From Galeruca laticollis (taxonomy: Eukaryota; Arthropoda; Insecta; Coleoptera; Chrysomelidae): 64,000 nucleotides of DNA. Within the stretch, counting starts at the first letter, position 1; each line of letters begins with the position of its first letter. Both the position numbers and the translations under genes were made by a program. A model generated the notes under the pieces. The model saw nothing but the letters and a program-made list of their open reading frames with translations, did not search any database and had not been told where the DNA came from. Of this stretch, positions 57,810 to 64,000 are shown one piece after another. The DNA is taken from NCBI GenBank assembly GCA_963921935.1, contig OY998175.1, forward strand, positions 206,476,655 through 206,540,654, written 5' to 3'.

Positions 57810-58900
57810 TATATATATTATAGTATATCTCGACTATGTTTTCAATTATAATATATTATATTCTATATTGTTTTATCGTTGAATTTATTTGTAGCTGTAA
57901 CTACACTAATATGAAAACACCTTTAGCTAAATATAACCTATAAAATTTTTAATGACAGCAGTTGTCAAATTAATGTGCCCGGCTAAATAAATATTAAATT
58001 TTATATCCTGAAAGATAAATTAATACACAATATCAATCAACTCACTCTTTTCTCAGGGAGGGATCAAAGATTTCAAAGTATAATTCAAAATTTATAAATT
58101 TCCAAATAATTTTCCAAATCACGTATTATACTATTCAAATCGAAAGTAACTGTTTGTCCAATACACTATAAGACAATTAAATTATCTTATGACACATATG
58201 AAATTACTGTCAGATATTAAACCAAATGTCACTTCTTGTACTAAATTTTCTATAGGATGAAATTATCAAATGTAATGAGAATGATTATGAAAAGAGAGCC
58301 AAAAGGTGATTAGAATTCAAATTTATATATTATATTATCAAATAAACACTTACAAAAATTAAAAACTTTTCAAAAAATATCACAAACGAATACGCAAAAA
58401 TAGAATTTTCTATCAAAACCTTAATATTATAAACAATCTAAAATTAGAATTTGTTATCTAAATACTTTAACTAAAAGTCCAAAATGACTTATATGTCAAT
58501 GTAACATTCCCCAATTTCCTTGTAAATTGTCTTTTTCAAAATTTGTCTTGAGTTTACGTAGAATGATATATCAATAATGTTACTATAATTTGATCAAATA
58601 TTTAATTCATCAGATGCATCTACTTTCGAAATATTTTTTACTATAGGCCTATTAATTCTCGAGAAATAATATATAATATGGACTGGACTCACCAAACTGG
58701 ATACAGATAGACTTGTTTGTATTCTAAAAACGTTTTAGAATATCTGGAACAATTTTCTAAATGACTTATTTAGAAACTGGAACAACACTCGCACTTTACC
58801 GCTGTTATTCTCTGCGAATAATACACGCACTGGCTTTCAAAGGCAAATTGTGTTAATTTGATAATAATGCTACAAATTATTCTGATATTCTCAAATAAAT

Positions 58901-58998
58901 TTGAGACAACTCTTATTCCGATGTTGTCTCTCGAGATATTAAAATTCAACTCTAATTAAAAAATTCTGAGACAACTCTTATTTCGATGTTGTCTCTCG
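58901..58998. repeat. Duplicated hairpin unit
   Basis: GAGACAACTCTTATTCCGAT...GTTGTCTCTCGAGATATT is repeated about 66 bp downstream with two changes. In each copy GAGACAAC pairs with GTTGTCTC. Confidence 0.8.
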
Positions 58999-59365
58999 CG
59001 ATATTATGAATCAACTTCTAAACTGTTTCCATAAATAACTCTCTTCTCCTTTGGTTACCAAGAATTCTTTTAAAAAAAAAATACAAATTTACGTTTTTAT
59101 TTACCAAGAGAGATTTTCATTATTTTTTATAAATGCCATTCCGCTAATAGAGACATCAGTATTCTGGTTTTTCAAATCGTTTTAAAATCTATCTGTCATT
59201 AAGTCTATTCTGCACTAATGTCATATGAAATTGAAATGTCAAATTTTATTGGTATATTGAACCTTCCAAATTATTGATAATACAGTGTGTATCACTAGTA
59301 TTACATCTGAATATGCATATTTTCTTTCTTTCAATGTTTTCTTTAGAATTTAGATAGAGGATATG

Positions 59366-59571
<206 letters not shown>

Positions 59572-61177
59572 CAAACGAACTAGGTTCACGGGCTGAACCG
59601 CGTTGGAAATTTGAAATTATTGCTACACATTGTATATATCTAACACGAGTCAATTACAATTTAAGATATTAATGACCATAAGATTATTGAGAGAAAAACT
59701 ATTCGAGAGTCAAAATTGAACTAAATCAAACTAAATAAATTCATTTAAACTTTATAATGTACCTTGTACATATATACATGACACTGATATAATAAGAATT
59801 CAAACTATTTAAGAGAAAAATTTAAAAAAAAACATCACCTGTTATAAAATGAATGAATCAACTCTTCAAATGAAATCGTTACATTTTTATGCATTATCTT
59901 AAATTCCTATAAGACACCATCAAACTATTTAGAAGCCCTAGAAATGTTTTTTGTATTATATCCAAAGGTGAAATTCCAAATAAAAATATTAGGGTTATAA
60001 AATTTTTGACATCTGTTGAAGTATGTGTCAGCTGGGATAGAGCAAGTTTAAGAAAGGTCGATGACAGCTGAAAAATTTTGAGAATTGATAAAATGCAGAA
60101 GATATATACATATGAATTGTTGTTTAGAGTTGTAATAGAGTATGGTTTATAATTGAAAAGTAAATATTTTGAAAATATAATGAAATCTATTAAATGAACA
60201 ACTATAAGTTAATTTGATTGGTTACCAATATTTATATGATTTCAATAAACAGAGGGCTAATATAAAAATGAGGTTTTTTGTTTAGAAAAAAGTTGTTGAT
60301 TACAGAAAGAAGAAAGTGTGGACGAGTAGTATTGAAAAATCAAAAAGAAGTACATTGTTCTTTAGAAATAATTATTGACAATGGTTGAAGTTAAAGTAAA
60401 ATAAGATAAAACCAGTGATACTAACCTCCAAAAAGAATTCCAGAAGAAAGGGAATATCCTATGCAGAGAATATCGGCTTCCACTATCCTGAAAGATCTAT
60501 ATATCCCGTATCGTGGTAATAATAATTTTCACGATCTTTGGAGAGAATCTATGCCTGGAACGCCTTCGAAATTGAATTGATTCGAATGGATTCTTGAATC
60601 AATCCCGACATTTTTCGAAGTAGCCTACAAGAAATAGAGAAGAAATTAAGGTGAACAAATCTATTGATAATCAGCGGATGATAAAAGGTATTTAAAAACT
60701 GTTTAATTTTAAATAAAACTTACCGTGTGTGTATTGAACATTAAATATTGAAGCTCTGCTGACGGAGTGTGTTTCTGACATTCCTCCATTTTCTACCCAG
60801 AATTTTTTGTGAATATCAAGTTGTTTTCTATTGTATATAACGTATAACAAGTTGCATACTTGCATGTATTTAATATAATTTCATTTATGTGGATGTGTAT
60901 CGTATGAAAGATCATTGTAGATTAGTTCATTTTTTTCCATTTATAATAAAAAGAATATAAAAATATATCAATTAACAAGTCTTTCCATTTGGAAAGAATA
61001 AATAATATTTCACCCAAGATCCTGGGAAGCTGAGTGCTCATTAAAAAAATTAATAATTAAATGAGATATAAAGGTGACTGCACTGTTTGGCATTATTGAA
61101 CCTAAATAATTCATCAAATATACCGGGCGAATTGAATTAAAATTTGATTGATTTTAAAACACATAATATAAAACCAT

Positions 61178-61181
<4 letters not shown>

Positions 61182-61236
<55 letters not shown>
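61182..61236. repeat. (TA)n microsatellite
   Basis: About 27 uninterrupted TA units, just upstream of the first CGAAACGTC hairpin. Confidence 0.95.
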
Positions 61237-61239
<3 letters not shown>

Positions 61240-61264
61240 TATTTCATCAATGTAAACATTTTTG

Positions 61265-61300
61265 AAGATGCTCCGAACTATGGAGCGAAACGTCAAATAA
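61265..61300 (+). repeat. Stem-loop followed by CGAAACGTC
   Basis: GCTCCGAACTATGGAGC forms a 5-bp stem and is followed at once by GAAACGTCAAATAAA. A diverged inverted copy is at 61519-61560. Confidence 0.7.
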
Positions 61301-61358
61301 AAAATAGAATTTGATACATTATTTATAATTAACCTGATGCCCAAGAACAATGGAAGGA

Positions 61359-61360
<2 letters not shown>

Positions 61361-61395
<35 letters not shown>
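61361..61395. repeat. (TA)n microsatellite
   Basis: About 17 uninterrupted TA units. Confidence 0.95.
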
Positions 61396-61399
<4 letters not shown>

Positions 61400-61514
61400 G
61401 GTATTTGGATTTTTCTTGGACCAATTTATATATATATTTCCATTTAGCGATTTCTTGGGATTCGGTCCTTATTTTCAAAATTCATTAAACTATATATCTC
61501 ATAACATTTTATTT

Positions 61515-61560
61515 ACTTGACGTTTCGGCCGATTTTCGAGCCTTTTTCAAAAATAAGAGA
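61515..61560 (-). repeat. Stem-loop followed by CGAAACGTC, inverted copy
   Basis: On the minus strand GGCTCGAAAATCGGCC is followed by GAAACGTCAAGTAAATAAA, matching the arrangement at 61265-61300. Confidence 0.7.
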
Positions 61561-62075
61561 TTTTGAACAAGAATCTTTTTACCCACATAGTGGGAACGTC
61601 ACATTTTAAAATAAATTTATCAACAACTTGACCTGAATAAAACAACTCAATTAGCTGGAGGTACACAAACAACCAGTTGCTTAAAAAAATTTGCAAATGA
61701 GAAAAAATGTATGGAAAATAATTCGAGCTCGTGGGAGATTCGGTAAGAAAACTTTATAGCTACATTGTATTTGAAAAAGTTCCATTTTTTTTACTTTTCC
61801 TTTGCCCTAGTAAAAAAAGTAGGAATCGGTCTTAAATAAATGTATTACTTCTTACTATAGATATTAGAACTAGAGTTACAAAGAAAACATCATAAACTGA
61901 ATCGTACAATTTTTGTTCCTTCTGTGCATACTCAAATTTCTCATAAAAATATAAAATAGTTTTTCTACGACCATAAAGAAAAATGTACATTTCAAGTGCG
62001 TCTTCGATTAAGGAACCTACCACATTGTAATACAGACTTCCATTTCCCATGGGCTAGCTGTATCGAAATACCTAT

Positions 62076-62284
62076 TGTAATGTTTTTGTCATTTATTTAA
62101 ACAATAAACGGGTGGGATAAATTTTAAACACTCGGATTGCTACTTACTAATTTATTTGAACACTAACTCACTAACACTAATTTATATGTACTTAACTAGT
62201 CACTTAAATTTAATTTATATGCACACTAACTTATTAATTTATAACACTTTTATATTCACTTAATTACTGTTTAACTCACTATGG
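62076..62284 (-). repeat. 3' LTR of gypsy copy 2, partial
   Basis: Read on the minus strand it matches copy 1's R/U5 (AAATTTAAGTGA, TTATCCCACCCGTTTATTG) and ends CATTACA at 62076. The flank beyond is CCTAT. Confidence 0.75.
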
Positions 62285-62289
62285 CAATC

Positions 62290-62830
62290 AATATCTGGAC
62301 ACCGGTATCTTGAAAGATAATCTCTACCATGTTCCTGATGATTCGCCAATCCAACTGGTTACTCGCTATCTTAGGCATAGCCAGTTTCTTCACGTTGGAT
62401 TCCAACACATGGTCTCGGAGGTTTCGAAGTGCTTCCTACACATCGCGGTAGGTAAATCGATCTTGGAATTCATTTTAAGTTACTACGTAGAAGACGTACC
62501 GCGAATTATGTTTCAGTTTCAGTGTCTTGCCAGGGGCTGGAATCTGGTCTTCAAGTTTTTCTAATTGCCCGAACTCCTTTCGAAAGACGGTTGCCAACCC
62601 TCGTGAGTTCTTGATACGGGCGGGGATGTTGTATGCCAGTGAATAGTCTTCTGGGAGAGTGAACAAATCTTGTTGTTGTTCCGAAGTGACTCCATATCTA
62701 GCTTTCTCGGTACCTCCATACGCGCCCATAAATTCATCGAAGGTGAGGTCAGACACATCTCGAATAAGGTTTACTCCTTCCTCTATGTCATGGTCTCCTT
62801 CGAATGGCGCTAGTCGGTTTCGGTGAACTA
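62290..62830 (-). pseudogene. Macro-like (OARD1/TARG1-type) domain at the C-terminus of gypsy Pol, copy 2
   Basis: One frame (62475-62966) contains the integrase tail WEGPYLIKKRINDVLYRIS, then VVHRNRLAPFEGDHDIEEG, FDEFMGAYGG and the macro-like core QDLFTLPEDYSLAYNIPARI, GLATVFRKEFGQLEKLEDQ and NSRYVFYVVT. TAA then replaces the Lys codon that copy 1 keeps; the frame goes on to NEFQDRFTYRDV, a TAG for Trp, AMPKIASNQLDWRIIRNMVE and IFQDTGVQILI. The integrase-to-macro junction is thus in one uninterrupted frame. The GAG-type loop of cellular TARG1 reads NSRGLA here and the GCGLD loop reads ASN. Cellular homologues bind or cleave ADP-ribose; function here is inferred. Confidence 0.75.
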
Positions 62831-62893
62831 CATTTGGTTTTCCGTTGGGGATCTTGCTTATGCGATATAAAACATCATTGATCCTTTTCTTGA

Positions 62894-63985
62894 TCAAGTA
62901 TGGACCTTCCCAGGATTTTGTAATTTTGGAGAAAATCTTTTTCTCCTCGTCGGGTTGTGTAACCATACTTTGTCCCCTTCTTTAAAACCGCCTTCTGTGG
63001 CCTGCGTGTCGAACCGCCTTTTCATTCTGTCGCTGGCAACTTGAAGATTTGTTCGAACTAGTTCATGAATATCGTCCAGCCTTCTTCTCAATTGGATCAC
63101 GTAGTCTTCGCCTGCTATATCTTCTCCAGGCCGACAGCCAAATTCCAGGTCACAAGGAAGCCTCATTTCACGTCCAAACAGGATTTTCGCAGGTGTTTCA
63201 CCCGTGGACTCATTGACGGCAGATCGATAAGCCAATGCAAATAGGGAGAGATACTGGTCCCAATCTCTCTGATGGCTGGATACTACTTTGGACAGGTATT
63301 TTCCAATAGTCCTGTTCATTCTCTCGACCATTCCATCTGACTGTGGATGTAATGCTGTTGTTCTGGTCTTCTTCATTCCCAGCTTGTCGCAAATCTCCTG
63401 GAATAGATGGCTTTCGAAATTTCTTCCCTGGTCACTGTGGACTTCCATGGGCACTCCATATCGGCTGATGAATTCTTTCACCAATACATCCGCGACAGTT
63501 GTGGCCTCTTGGTTCGGGATAGCGTAAATTTCCACCCATTTTGTAAAGTAATCCATTACAACCAGTATGTACTTGATACCATTTTCTGTCGTCGGAAATG
63601 GCCCAGCGATATCTAAAGCAATCCTTTCGAAAGGGCTTCCAACATTGTACTGTTTCATGGGTGCCTTTCTCTTGCGATGTGGTCCATTACTCGTAGCACA
63701 AGTCGTACATTTCTTACACCAGTCTTTCACATCGTCGGAGCTGTTCATCCAATAAAATCTTTCACGAACTCGCTGAATGGTTTTCTTCACTCCCAGATGA
63801 CCTCCCGATGGACTGTCGTGTAACTTCTTCAGTACCTCAGCTACTCTTGTTCTCGGGATAACTAGCTGTCTCCTCATCTCAGAACCATCATCGTTTTCAA
63901 GGACTCTTTTCAACAGCCCTTCTTCCAGGACAAGGGAGTCCCACTGAGCCCAATACGCCTTGAGTTTCGGTGAAAATCTTGACAC
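62894..63985 (-). pseudogene. Gypsy integrase (copy 2), long open frame
   Basis: A 363-codon open frame covers the full integrase: VIPRTRVAEVLKKLHDSPSGG with the zinc His pair, WCKKCTTCA, ALDIAGPFPTTENG (first Asp context), VVMDYFTKWVE, VHSDQGRNFE (second Asp), MVERMNRTIGKYL (Glu), GREMRLPCDLEFG and GDKVWLHNPTRR. A frameshift near 62940 separates it from the GPY/F and macro frame. Catalytic residues appear intact. Its N-terminal part reaches toward RNase H beyond the window. Confidence 0.9.
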
Positions 63986-64000
63986 TTCTTTCCAGGTAGG

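Larger units (their letters stand above)
62076..64000 (-). mobile_element. Ty3/gypsy element with macro-like domain, copy 2 (runs off right edge)
   Basis: Minus-strand order is integrase (62894-63985), macro-like domain (62290-62700), then a shortened 3' LTR ending at 62076 (TGTAATG on the plus strand). Compared with copy 1, the end of the macro segment and most of U3 are deleted: GTCCAGATATTGATTGCC passes straight into the LTR R/U5-like region near 62285. Confidence 0.88.

Noticed and set aside
61114..61350. 78-codon minus-strand frame.
   Set aside because: Mostly the (TA)n tract read as Tyr/Ile.

Overview
This window is a eukaryotic, almost certainly insect, transposable-element graveyard. 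It is AT-rich and carries long (TA)n tracts. It holds fragments of Jockey-, I- and LOA-type LINEs, Ty3/gypsy, BEL/Pao and copia LTR elements, a P-element/THAP9-type transposase, a PIF/Harbinger (HARBI1-type) fragment, hAT-like remnants and several MITEs/foldbacks. Nearly every coding region is broken by stops or frameshifts. I found no intact host gene; the only host-derived coding sequence I recognise is a broken copy of a USP2-type deubiquitinase. The insect order cannot be settled from the sequence.

Layout. 1-4140: Jockey-like LINE, minus strand, running off the left edge. 4750-4988: palindromic MITE. 7687-8397: two tandem copies of a 354-bp unit. 8681-12937: second LINE (minus) bounded by a perfect 14-bp target-site duplication. 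12960-14500: degenerate gypsy fragment (RT, RNase H, integrase). 17019-18485: USP2-type pseudogene. 21489-22108: hAT-like non-autonomous element with an 8-bp duplication. 22783-23140: HARBI1-type exon fragment ending at a splice donor. 24254-24620: hAT debris. 24741-25210: MITE with 28-bp TIRs. 25424-27800: THAP/P-element transposase pseudogene.

31300-41890 is an I-type LINE (plus) split by a nearly full-length LOA-like LINE (32501-37720, minus); the host element's ORF1 resumes in the same reading frame across a 14-bp duplication. 42960-43413 holds two minisatellites and a (GA)n tract. 44101-45500 is a BEL/Pao integrase fragment (minus), abutting a gypsy element (45502-48320, plus). 49305-50640 is a long foldback element. 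51037-51843 is a copia 5' end (LTR, primer site, gag), fused to a BEL element (51845-57030) that has internal deletion and insertion. 57179-57608 is a TA-flanked MITE. 62076-64000 is a second copy of the same gypsy family (minus), running off the right edge.

The most interesting signal is in the two gypsy copies (45.5-48.3 kb and 62.1-64 kb). After the integrase GPY/F-like C-terminal region, the Pol reading frame continues into a segment that resembles an OARD1/TARG1-type macro domain (ADP-ribose binding or removal). In the right-hand copy integrase tail and macro-like segment lie in one uninterrupted frame, and both copies share the fusion. In both, the glycine-rich ADP-ribose loop and the loop carrying the catalytic Asp of the cellular enzyme are altered in similar ways, so this could be a retrotransposon-borne binding rather than hydrolysing module.
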